This document shows positions 38,583 through 49,593 of a stretch of 64,000 nucleotides of DNA, piece after piece. Numbering within the stretch: position 1 is the first letter of the stretch; each line of letters begins with the position of its first letter. The notes under the pieces were generated by a model. That model did no database searches. It saw nothing but the letters and a program-made list of their open reading frames with translations, and had not been told where the DNA came from. The stretch is from NCBI GenBank assembly GCA_022829145.1, contig CM040746.1, forward strand, positions 15,005,790 to 15,069,789, given 5' to 3'. The translations under genes and the position numbers were made by a program. The stretch comes from Albula goreensis. Its lineage: Eukaryota > Chordata > Actinopteri > Albuliformes > Albulidae.

Positions 38583-41500
38583 GATAGAACATACACAGAA
38601 AAACAGCAACCTGCTCCAACAGAGCCCACTATGTATACTGAACCATTAGTACATATATATTATATCCAAGACTATTTGACTTGTGAATACAGTGAGTAAA
38701 TAAAACAAAAATGATAGATTTCAAAGGAAAATAATTATAATTATGGGGGAAAAAACTACAAAATAAAATGAAATATTAAAAAATAAAAATAAATAAAATG
38801 GGTGTGAAACTTTGTAAAGGATTTAATGGGAGTAAAATATCAGTAGAGACCATTTTTCCAACGAGTGTAAGAACAGGATGCCAGATAATGTCAAATTTAA
38901 GAGCGCAGCCTTGTGTAGAATAATGATTTATTTTTTTCCAGATCTTTCATCCAGTGGTTAAAGATATGTGGAAATTTGCTTTCTAAATAAATTTAGTATA
39001 CACTGCCTTGCTAAGAGGCTTGCAAAAGATATCTTTATCAAATTGCTTATGACATGTTCCTGTGGAGCTGCTCCGAACACTGCTATAACAGGGGTTGGTT
39101 AAATATACATTTCTAAAACCTTTGAAAAAATAGAAAATATTGACTGTATTCTTATAAATGTGTTTTATTAATAAAATGTCCAGTGCATTTTAATGACAAT
39201 AGATTAAATTCAGTCTGGCATGTTAATCACTGTTTATATAAATCAGGTGATGGGGCCCGTAGGTCTTCTGGTTTTGAACACAAGTGTCTTCCATTCATCT
39301 GCATCCATTTCTACCACCCCTCAAAAAGAGAGATGTTGAAATGAGTATATTTATCATATAGCATAGTATGATAATTATAGCAATGTGGTTATTATGTTTT
39401 TATTATGATCCACAGCACATTACATCAGCCTTATTCAGCCATGATGTTCTTTCATTTTAGGAAAGATCTTGCACTTTTAAACCCAGGGTACCGTTTCCAT
39501 GTCTATAAACTTACCAGGCCTCTGCACAGAAACTCCTAATGATTGAGGATATAGTAGATGTGTTTAGAAGATCTGCGAAATGGCTCTCATGGGGTAATCT
39601 GTTTATGACATGATCAATGATCCTGTGTTTATCACATGATTGATCACAAGTGCAGCTCTAATTTCAGTGGGCAAAACAGATCCTCTTCTTAGACTTGCTT
39701 CTGGCCATAGTGCATTACCTAACTCTAATTCTACAGTTTATTTTTATTTTTTTATCAATATAATTTATTGTCAAACAAAAACCTCTCCTACCAGCAATGA
39801 ATGAGCAGTGAAAAACCACATAGTTGTTCCAGTCCTCCCATGATCTGGCCTATTTTAACAGTTCAATGAGGAGACAGCAGCAAAACTGGAACAGGCAAGT
39901 GAGGATTACAGCTATTTGTTTTTCACTTAAAATAACCATTGACTAATCTGTCCTGAAGATTATTTCCTGCAGCAGACCTCCAGTTTGACTATAAGACACT
40001 GACCTCTGGCTATATGGAGAGCTTGTAATCATCTTATCACTGGTTACCATGAGTGGTTCATTCTAGGAGGGAGATCACCAAGTTAGTGACCTGTGACACT
40101 AGCCTTCTCCAGCTTTGAGCTATTAATGGAAGCTGCAGATATCCTCTTCATTTGAATCCTGGGAGTAAGTCAAGAAAGCATGAAGAAGTGCTTCCCCCAG
40201 GGTACTGATAAATGTGTTACTGGGGAAATAGAGTCTACAGGATGTCAGTGCTGGGCATAAAAACTGTGTTGTATATTGACAGATCAAAAATACAAATAGG
40301 GTAATTCACAATGTTTATAATGATGTGGTGTGATCAGTCACTGAATCTGTTTAATTAAAAATGGGAGAAAGTAATCACTTATACTTTGAACTTTATCCTT
40401 TACTTTGATTAACAATTTAAGTAGATTAACCCACTATAAAAAGGTTGTGTTTTCTGCTTCTATGGTTGTTACTTAACATAGAAGAGGAAAGAATAGAATT
40501 TATTTACCACTACAGGTAAAATTGAATTTTCCCACCAAGAAGACAATCTATACAACAAACACAAAACAACTAATGTAATAATTATAAACACAATATGCGT
40601 CACATAAAGGTCACACATAAAGATGATCATGTAGATCTTGTCAAAGAAAGTACTATGACACAGTCACAGTTTAGTAGTCACAGATTTTGGCTGTTCTTGT
40701 CTAATTTGGGAATAACAAGCACTTAAATTCCAATGAAATGCAAAGGTGGGTGATTGAACAGCATTTAACAGCAACAAAAGAGAAAGGACTGCTATTAGCA
40801 TATATGGAAACTGGGTTGAATATGATGAATGGCTGTTAAAAACAACTTCTCTTTCAAGGCTTTGCTGAGGTGCATGTTTATTTTTAGGTTTGCTCTGTCT
40901 TTACCCATAGAAAGGGTTTTTTCATGTGGCCCATTGACTGTAAATGTGAGTCATTCGATCACTCAGACACATTCAGAGCACTGAGCCTTAATTACTCTCT
41001 GCACTACATCCGTCTGCATATGGATGCCTGCAAGTAACACTGCCTACAGGTTGCTTCAACTAGTTACTGTAGAAGCTAAGATTTATGGGAAACCTGGTCA
41101 TGTTATGAACCAAGAAGCTGCATCTCCAGCTATGCCTCATTACCATCAAGCTGTTTATTCTAACTGATGCAGAAAGACAATCATTATGTCAATTTAAATC
41201 GCACTCCATCAATTAAGATGTACCTTTAAATGTTTCACAGGAGTGAAAAGAGATGCATCATTCAGAAAGCTGATGTGAAAAGAATTATTGATGGTCTCCT
41301 CAGTTCTGGATATGTGCTCCAGAACTGCCTGTAAAGGGGAGACCTTGAGATCTCCATAGAGGTCCATTCATATGTTGTAATTTTTTTTTCCAAGTGCTTC
41401 ATTAGACACTTTAAATTACTATTATGTTGCATGCACTCAAGTAATCTAAGGAGGTTACTTTTCACTTGACTAATAAGGTAAGCACTTATGCATTTATGGG

Positions 41501-43129
41501 TGCTGTGTTCTGCAACTTACTCATCACCCAACATCCTCTTACTGGGAAACTCTGTCATAATTAGCTATCCATTGATCTGGAAATTCACCAGTGTAGCTCA
41601 TAGGCTTGTGACACTTACAGATACACCATATCTGCTGAGTGTTACATTAATTAATGCTTGTTTAATTAAAAAAAAAAACTTAACTTGGATTTCATTGTTT
41701 CAGGTTAGAACCCAGGGTGTCCTTTAAGTGACACCTAGTGTGTAAAATGGAATGTATAAAAATACAGAAGTGTGTCTTTATGTAGCAAATGAAACTAAAA
41801 TGAGATTTATTCTGCTGTAGGAAAGCTTTTCACTCTCTCCTGACGAGTTATAGAGGTCAGGCCATGATCTGGATATTTATGAGTATAAATATCTGAGCCT
41901 GAATTGTGTTTTAAATTTGATGATAAAATAACTGCTTTAAAACTCATCCAAATAATCCCATCCAGTCGGCAGAAAAAAAGCTGAAACTCACTGTTCCACT
42001 GTGTGGTGACCTTTATTCAGGTAACAATAATAGCATCAGTCCATTCTGATTGACTGACTGCAAAGCCAATGGTAAATACACTGGACTGAGAAGCCACAAT
42101 GAGTAAATAATGGACTGTTATTCAATGTGCTCCCTTTGTATTTATAGCCACTATCCATCAGTACTGACTACAGGTACACCCATATGAGTACGTTATATAA
42201 GACAAGTGACTCTCAAGTACACAGCTTAACACTGTTGCATCCTTACAAAGGCCAAGTCAATGAAAAAATGTCCTTCTTCCTGCAGTGTGAAAAGTGTATG
42301 AAATGAATAACCCATCACTATAACTCAAGCTGAATTCCGGAGTCTTACTTACTGCTAGCATATAAAGTAAGCTTGTCAAGTAGAGCATTGCCTTCTTATA
42401 ACTAGCATGATACACAGAGCTGAACAGGACCATATACAAAATACAGCTGCTCTTGGTGTGGTGGATTCATAAGAAAAAGTGGCATAACCATTCATGTTTG
42501 TCAGAACATATTTCTCATTGGTGTTGAATAATTTATTATATGTAAAGCACAGTGTGTTGTGTATGGCCACAGGTATAACATGCTCATAGGACTAATTGTT
42601 TCTTCCAGTGGATATGCATGTCCTGCTTTGAAGTAGATGACTTAAGATTATATTTTATTAAACTCAAAGTAAATTTATTGGTATTTATCCTCTTAATTAT
42701 TGTTGGTTGTTAATGTTAATTCAGTACTTGTTCATCTCTGAGTTTGATCATTCAAAGTCAACTTCCAACTCTGAATTCATCAAATGGCTGTAATGTGACA
42801 ATTAACATAGCTTAGTTCTGATAATCATTGCTACCAAGAAGTAGCACCCCATGAACACACATACACACTGTTGAACTAAAGCCTCTGTTTTGCTATCAAA
42901 CAAAGACTAGACTTTCACAGCCAGAAACAGCACTGGAATAAATCAAAAACTATAGAAAACAAATGCTGCTTAGTTTGATCCTGCCCTAAAAGCAGGAAGG
43001 TATGATTCATCCCAGTTAGACACATTCACATCTCACTCTTCATAATGGTACACTTTCAGCCTTCATTTATAATGTAATTTATAATATTAGTATTATTCAT
43101 GATCACAAGCAGCTCCTGAAGCCTTTGGA

Positions 43130-43420
43130 ATGAGTAATCAAAATCAAGAATCAGTTTCCTATCCCTCTGATTTCCATAGCCCTGTTATCGAGACAGAATT
43201 AGTTTGTCACAAATGCCATTTTGGGGAGTCTGGAGCACCCCTGCTAATCTCTGCATGTCTCCTCCGGGAAAAGGTCAGGAGAGCGTTGCCATAGTAGCGC
43301 TGTATAAAAACTAGATCACTGAAAGAAGGGTAGAAGAGAGCCAGATTCAGTGCAGCCACTATTTTCTAAACGAATAGCACTGGAACAGGGAAACTGTGCC
43401 AAAGAACGGCTCACTGTATA
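43130..43420 (+). promoter_or_regulatory. Candidate regulatory block with X-box-like motif and TATA
   Basis: GTTGCCATAGTAGC at 43,285-43,298 is close to the RFX X-box GTTGCCATGGCAAC, and TATAAAAA follows at 43,303-43,310. The block is less AT-rich than its flanks. No open reading frame of note follows, so a non-coding transcript or an enhancer is possible. Confidence 0.3.
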
Positions 43421-45639
43421 GAATTCTGTTTTGAGATTATGAAGACATGATCTCATCAGATTTTTTAAGACTTGCTGTTGTGTATGGAATTTAATTTTCA
43501 GATCTTAGACTAATTTTGGATTCTTGAATGGATTTTTTTGCATTAGAGAGTCCATATACCTATACCACACCCATATACAGTATACTGTACTAACACTTGG
43601 GCAAAACTAGTCCAGCTTTCATGAAACCTAGCAGTGATGTGGCTGAAGGCTGAAAGCTGAGAGCCATACCCTTCCTACAAGTGGGAGTGGTCTAGCTAAA
43701 GTAGCATTAAATCGTTTTATCTTGCCCTTGTTTTGACTCAGACAGGTAGTCAGTCATTATATTGTTTGTGCTCTTCGCTCAAAAGACTTGACTAAATGTT
43801 GATAACCAGCACAGATGCTTACTTAAAACCAGCATTTTTTGACCTATTGCTGCCATCTAGTGTGCTCTAGTGGGTAAAAAAGGGTTATGGTCAGTGAATG
43901 AACAAGAATATTCTACTTGCATATCAGGTAATGTTTTTTACAAAGCATTTCACATACATGGAGTAGCTTCCAAGGTCTTATAGTAGAGGAAGTAATCTTT
44001 GGGGCGTGCAAGTTCAGGCTTGATGCAGTTTGGGATGTGTTACTATCGAGTCTGTATGTCAGGGACTAGTCTCCCTGAGCTGACTGGCAAGTTCTTGTAT
44101 TCTTATGTGTTCTAATATATTTTAACTGATGCTGCTGGTACTTCTTACATCCCATGGATGACTATATTGATGACAATGATGACCAAGATGACAATGTGTT
44201 GGTTATGACTGCAGCCATTGTAAAAATTTTGGCTGTGGCAGTAGTAAAGGTTATGTTAGCGGTGGTGATTTAGGTTGTGAATGTGGTGCTGAACATGGTG
44301 GTAGACAGAGCTATGGCTATGATTGTGATGGTACTTAATATCGCAAAGTCTAAAAGCAGAGGAAAAAAGAAGAGAAAGGACTTTCTTACCTTCTCCTACA
44401 TGTACACTGATTCTAGAGACTTCAGTCACATCAAACACAACTTTACACCTCTAGACAGTGTTCATTCTTGTCTGTCTCCATGCTTACCAGACAAGTCTTT
44501 TGGCCTCTGCAGGTTAAAGAGTGCAGGTGATAGAGTGAATCAGTGCAATTTTCTGGATTCATTGTATGTACACAATAATACATTTTCAAACATACAGTGT
44601 TCATGGATGAATTGTTTCATGTTGCATCTCCTAAAATTGGCTTCTGTAATACAAATATGTTTTATGTCATTTCCTTTAAATGCACCTGTACAGGTTTTAC
44701 TTGCACCAATGTAGCAATTCCACATATGTTTTAAAAATTAGCTGTTATATTCTTAGCAAATAACACGTTTGCATTGATCATAGAAGCAGTGGCTAGGTAA
44801 TTAAATTCTAAAAGTAGTGATAGAGGTCTCACACTGCTTTTACACAAGGAGGGGGGCATAATAACCATCTACTGTCAGTATTGACGAAGCACTTGAAACA
44901 GTAACTATCAGATAAGTAGTCATTCAGTGCCTCTACGATATATATACATATAGGTGTGTGTGTGTTGGGAGGGGGCCTGGAGGATGTTAGAATTGTTGAG
45001 AAACAGTGCCCTCGTGTGGTGTATATTCTGAGTGTCTGAAGAAAACCTGTTGCTACGAATAATGCATCAAACATCTACAAAACCAACTAAATAGGCTCTG
45101 GTATTATATGTAGTCTGCATATTAACATTTTTGAGTATCATTTATTAAGCAAAATGAAATGTTTGTGTTGTCTTCACATTTATTTCTTTACATATTTATT
45201 GTGCATATTTTGAAGAAAATTAAGGATCCTTTTGTATTTTGGAATTGATTATATTTGTCATTTTTATTATTTGTTTTTTGGATGAGATTGATTCAATAAC
45301 GGAATTCAATTCAGCATTCACTTACAAAGATTGTGAAGTATTACAATTTTTACAACAATAATGCTCAATATTTCACACAAATTTACTGCCCACCCCCAAA
45401 AAAGGTGAATAGTACAGGTTTGCTGTATAAAAACTGTGGTTTTACATAAATGGATATAAATAACACAAATCCCTCCTAACACAGGGAGGTGGTTATATAC
45501 ATATGACACACAGTATAATTCACTTCTAGAAATAAAGACAACAGGCATTACATTAAAGCTGTATTAAAAACAAGAATGTTCTCATTACCCAGTATCAGCA
45601 AAACAGAGCTGTCTTCTGCAAACCACTTGTACCCAAAGC
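43421..45639. other. Intergenic, no gene recognised
   Basis: A decayed GATGAC/GTGGTG triplet-like tract covers about 44,155-44,335 and makes a spurious 145-codon frame. CTCF-like motifs lie at 43,849-43,864 and 45,007-45,021. Confidence 0.55.
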
Positions 45640-45965
45640 CAATGTGTAACAATATAATGTGGTGTAATGAGCAGAAAAGCTTGGCTTTGCCAAAAGGAAG
45701 AACATATTGATGGTCTGATGAGCTTTCTTGGATTATTTTTCCCCTCATAGGTCTATGTTTGCAAAAGAAGGAGTGAAAGAAAGAAAACAAATTGAAGGAA
45801 GCATCAACCCACATTGTCCATTGTCTGTTAAACATGGTGGTGGATCTTTTATGGTATGTGCAGCCATTTCATGGGACCCACTGATTCAGTTATTACTCTG
45901 GATGGCAGAGTTATGACCAAGGAATGCAGTCATTTTAGCCTTCATATCCCAAATAACTGGAGACT
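45640..45965 (+). mobile_element. Tc1/mariner-like DNA transposon relic (transposase core fragment)
   Basis: Translation gives, in order, KLGFAKRKN-like, SDELSW, PHCPLSVKHGGGSFMVCAAIS and, after a frame change, VITLDGRVMTKE. These match the stretch of Tc1-like transposases around the first catalytic Asp (WSDES), KHGGGSVMVWGAISW and the following LNGRIT segment. The DNA-binding N-terminus, the DD34E glutamate end and terminal inverted repeats were not found. The W of VW and the Asp neighbourhood are altered and at least one frameshift and one stop interrupt it, so it is inactive. Confidence 0.7.
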
Positions 45966-46353
45966 TTTCCTCTTGAGGAATGATCAGATATCCCACTTGA
46001 AAGCAATCCTGTTCTTTAATTAATCTTTAATATTCAGATATTGCTGTTGTACCCCCTGTGTACTCTCAAAACCTGTAAGAGCAGTTGTAATCAACAGACT
46101 TTCCATATTTACACATACAGAAATACCATCATAAATGGTAAAACTATATAACTATATAACATGAAACTATTTAACATAACTCCTAAACATAAGTACATTT
46201 GTTAGGTAGGGATAGATTTGTCTCAGTATAACAGTGCAATGAATCTCTGTTTAACCTCTCTCTTCCCCATCTAGTGTACTCAGATTCTATCACCAGAGGG
46301 TGCTGTGAGCACCAGTTAGCTGGAGCTCATGTCCTTTAATGATCAGGTGTCTT

Positions 46354-46354
46354 A

Positions 46355-46425
<71 letters not shown>

Positions 46426-46427
46426 GA

Positions 46428-46479
<52 letters not shown>

Positions 46480-46496
46480 CAGACAGACAGACAGAC

Positions 46497-46531
<35 letters not shown>

Positions 46532-46548
46532 CAGACAGACAGACAGAC

Positions 46549-46634
<86 letters not shown>
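46354..46634. repeat. (GAAA)n polypurine microsatellite with two (GACA)n blocks
   Basis: About 280 bases of tetranucleotide GAAA on the + strand with one GGAAA slip near 46,424 and two (GACA)5 blocks at about 46,478-46,498 and 46,530-46,550. It starts about 340 bases past the fev stop codon. The long Lys/Glu/Arg and Ser/Phe/Leu frames across it are artefacts. Confidence 0.98.
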
Positions 46635-46977
46635 CTGTCCAGATTTTACCATGATCTTGGCATAAGATGGCCGCATACATGGCAATATATATCAAATAAA
46701 TAAATAAGAAAGAAAAACAGCAGGTCTATTGGACATTCGCCCTTTAACTGACATTGCAAGACTAATTAGAAATTGAAATCCATGATAAAGATGGAAGAAC
46801 AGACCGTTAAACCGTAAACCAAATTGTCACTGGAGTAGACTACATAGCATCCTCACTTTCAGTTTGGAATGACAGGCTAATTCAGTGATGACCATTTCTC
46901 TAGATAGTCCCCATGGGAGATATTTCGACAAAGAAACTATGAATATAATGTTATATATATTTACAATGAAAAGTATG

Positions 46978-47525
46978 TTAAATAGTTCCGTTGTAGTGGT
47001 TATTTATATTATTCAAGTTGCTGATATTATTTACACAGCCGATATGTGATGTAGACACCGCACCAAACGGTCCTGTTGGTTGCAGGTTGTGGCTGTGATA
47101 AAGTGTCGGTGGGGAACCCGGCCAATATGAAAACCCAGATGGTCCAACACCTGGGGTAACAAGGTTGAGCTTGGAAATCCCAGAAAATGGGAGAGGAGCG
47201 AAATTGCTCTGGAATTTATACAGCGCGTGTTCGGTGGAGGAAGGTTGGCACACCTGAGCGAGCCCATGGAAATCAAACTTGTAGGCATAGCGCTTTCCGT
47301 GCACCTTGGTCATTATGTTTTTGTCGTAGTAGTAGCGGAGCGCGCGACTCAGCTTGTCGTAGTTCATGTTGGGTTTACTTTTCCGCTCGCCCCAGCGCCT
47401 GGCCACCTCGTCAGGGTCAACGAGCTTGAATTCCCCATTAGTTCCTTCCCAGGCAATACAAGTCATATTGGAGCTGTCAGACAGGAGCTCGAGTAGAAAC
47501 TGCCATAGCTGAATTTGCCCGCTTC
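46978..47525 (-). CDS. fev: fev coding exon 3 (ETS domain and C-terminus)
   Basis: The acceptor GATTTACAG ends at 47,526. The frame opens (G)[14 protein letters not shown] and runs through the whole ETS domain to the stop. The first in-frame Met (residue 61) is internal and is not the start. Confidence 0.97.
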
Positions 47526-49516
47526 CTGTAAATCAGGAGAAAATAGATACTGCGTCATATTTCATGTTTTAAAGGCTTTCTTTCACACCACACACCAGAA
47601 GTCAAACTAAGATATTGGCATGTGTCATGTTATATGGTATTTTGTCATTTATTATGGAATTTATGTGGAAAACAGAACAGCACAGTAGGTTATGCTGCCT
47701 ATTTTACTGTGAAAATAACGTTTCCCTGATTCTAGGAAATTTTAGTATGGACAAATGGTTTTAGATGTATGTTACGGTGAAGATTTCGTCTAATAACAAC
47801 GATTTAAAATATTTAGTCGAGTGAAAACAAATCGCTTTAAGTTTTTAATTGAAATACCACATCAAATACAAAATATAAAATTAATCTCCATTACATTTCC
47901 AACCATGATTATTTGTTTATTTTAAGTAGACAAAAAGTGAGATGAGTGTTATTTCTTTTTCTTTTATTGATACAGAAGGTGCTGTCTGTTTTGAAAAGAA
48001 CACAAAATTTTAAAACCTGTGATTTTCAATTGTAATTTGAACTGACTGAATTGGGAAAAAAACAGACCGTTTTCCTTCAGCCTATTTAAGAGTTTAATCC
48101 AATCCGGATTCACGATTCAAATATAAAGTAATACTTTCAACGCTTGGTAGAAAGGGTGATTAAACGCTCTGTTTTAAAAAAGGAGGACGCCAATGTGCGC
48201 ATCTTCAACTACTGTATATTGTACTTCTCGCCTAAGAGATATGGACTTATAGTGCTATATAACACTGCGTCCAATTTCAGTTCATAGCTGCTTAAATTAT
48301 GCGTGTCAGTTTCATCATCTGAGTGATTTCTCTCCAAATGTGCTAGATATGGCTTATTAATAGCCCACATAAGTCTGCTGTTCGTTTGTCAAACAATACC
48401 TTTTTCATTATCTTGGTTACAGAACTGACGGTTTTGTATTCTTGTTTACACAAACCAGGAGAGGGTACCGATGCACATGCGTAATCCGCGAACAACTAAA
48501 TATTCGATAATAATCTTTGATAATCTACATTACTTATGACAACGTAACATGAAATCAATTAATTGGTGTCATAATGCCACGGAATGCTTGGTGCTTTAGC
48601 CTAATTCTAATTTTTGTTCATGGCTCATGTACAAAATATAACTGTAAATGATTTCAGTGAAATGTTGAATTGAAAAAATGAAAATGAGGTAGGCATAATA
48701 CGATACCTCATTATTCAATGCTTTATACATGTATTCAGGAAATAAACAGACAACTAATAAAACAATAATGTATTGTCCTATATTAAGGTAATAGCATCAT
48801 GATGCAATATATAAAACATATCTTGTATAAACGAGATGTAATTTTACTGCAAATTGTATAAAACTATTTATAGCTAAATGTAAAAGCTTTAAACTTACCT
48901 TTTTGTACCCCGGTATTAATTGGGTTCCAGGACGAACCCTTCCCCTCTTTCAATAGATTTTCCGTTGGATCTGAAATGACAACATATTTTTTAAAAAACC
49001 ATATTGTTAATGGCTTTCTGAGATATCTTATACAAAAATGGATCTACCACAGAGAGCTCTAGTAAATATCCATAACAATAGCTATCCTGTATGCTGGATG
49101 TCAAAATAAATAAAGGGTTTGCCTAAAATATAATGTACTACATGACGGATATTATTTCATCACTTCTCTAAAAATTTCAGAGAATACTTGTTAAAATGCA
49201 TCACAGCACAGTATTATATCCCGGTGCCGTTGTTAAAATGCGTTTCCAGTGTTTCCCCTGCGCTTCATCGGTGAAGCCAGGAAACGCGTTCAGGAAAAAG
49301 GAAATCCGATTTCCGACAAAAGATGAGAGGTGTTCCTGTAGCAGACTCTAAAAGCAAAATTACAAACGGTAGACTGTCTGTGCTGTCTGAAAGCTAAAGT
49401 TTTTCTTGATAGAACATCTTTAAGTTGCAATGTCCAATTTTACTTTAAAAAAAAACTCTTCGTGTACCTGAGAAATACATGTTAAACATAAGGTTTCCTC
49501 CGCAGTTCGCTTTCAT
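46978..49516 (-). CDS. fev: ETS transcription factor Fev (Pet-1), three coding exons, 222 aa
   Basis: Fev/Pet-1 is a nuclear ETS factor that sets serotonergic neuron identity. The CDS joins 49,516-49,468, 48,970-48,899 and 47,525-46,978; all introns are GT-AG and the phases agree (1, then 1). The N-terminus is [16 protein letters not shown], then [17 protein letters not shown] and [13 protein letters not shown], close to the known Fev start. The ETS domain spans about residues 44-126 with [30 protein letters not shown] and the recognition helix LSRALRYYY, whose Arg101 and Arg104 are the invariant GGA-contacting arginines. The C-terminal half keeps the family motifs [17 protein letters not shown] and GPFGAVS. 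It lacks the alanine runs of the mammalian protein and ends in an Asn-rich tail ([17 protein letters not shown]). The ATG has A at -3. Cryba2 lies upstream on the same strand, cdk5r2 beyond its 3' end. Confidence 0.96.
48899..48970 (-). CDS. fev: fev coding exon 2 (72 bases)
   Basis: The acceptor CATTTCAG ends at 48,971 and the donor is AAAAAG then GTAAGT. It encodes (D)[20 protein letters not shown] and VQK, joining in phase with exon 1 and with the GSGQIQLWQ start of the ETS exon. Confidence 0.92.
49468..49516 (-). CDS. fev: fev coding exon 1 (residues 1-16 plus one base)
   Basis: The exon opens with ATG at 49,516-49,514 in context CCACAATGA and ends in TTCTCAG before donor GTACAC at 49,467. 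It is too short to show as a long open frame; it was found by matching the conserved Fev N-terminus NLMFNMYFS. Confidence 0.88.
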
Positions 49517-49562
49517 TGTGGCTGTTTGATCAGAAAGGGTCGACTTTCATTCCGAGCCGCGA

Positions 49563-49593
49563 TTTTTATTAAACTTTATCTCAGCACTATCAT
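49563..49593 (-). promoter_or_regulatory. fev: fev proximal region: GATA motifs, TATA-like element and possible acceptor
   Basis: On the - strand just 5' of the fev ATG there are two GATA motifs (AGATAA at 49,581-49,576 and GATAG at 49,591-49,587) and a TTAATAAAAAT stretch at about 49,573-49,563. A plausible splice acceptor (TTTATTCCAG, AG at 49,595-49,594) lies next to them. GATA2/3 are known upstream regulators of mammalian Pet-1. Whether this is a promoter or the 5' part of a spliced exon is undecided. Confidence 0.4.

Larger units (their letters stand above)
36481..43129. other. Intergenic region between cdk5r2 and fev, proximal part
   Basis: No coding exon recognised. A GC-balanced block at 37,020-37,270 contains an X-box-like GTTTCCATAGCAAC; the repeats are listed separately. 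Confidence 0.55.

Noticed and set aside
38344-38619. 91-codon frame with a poly-Asn run
   Set aside because: It is the (TTA)n microsatellite read on the - strand.
44277-44714. 145-codon frame
   Set aside because: Begins in a decayed GTG/GAT triplet tract and shows no domain or splice context.
46290-46695. Long Ser/Phe/Leu and Lys/Glu/Arg reading frames
   Set aside because: They are translations of the GAAA/TTTC microsatellite.
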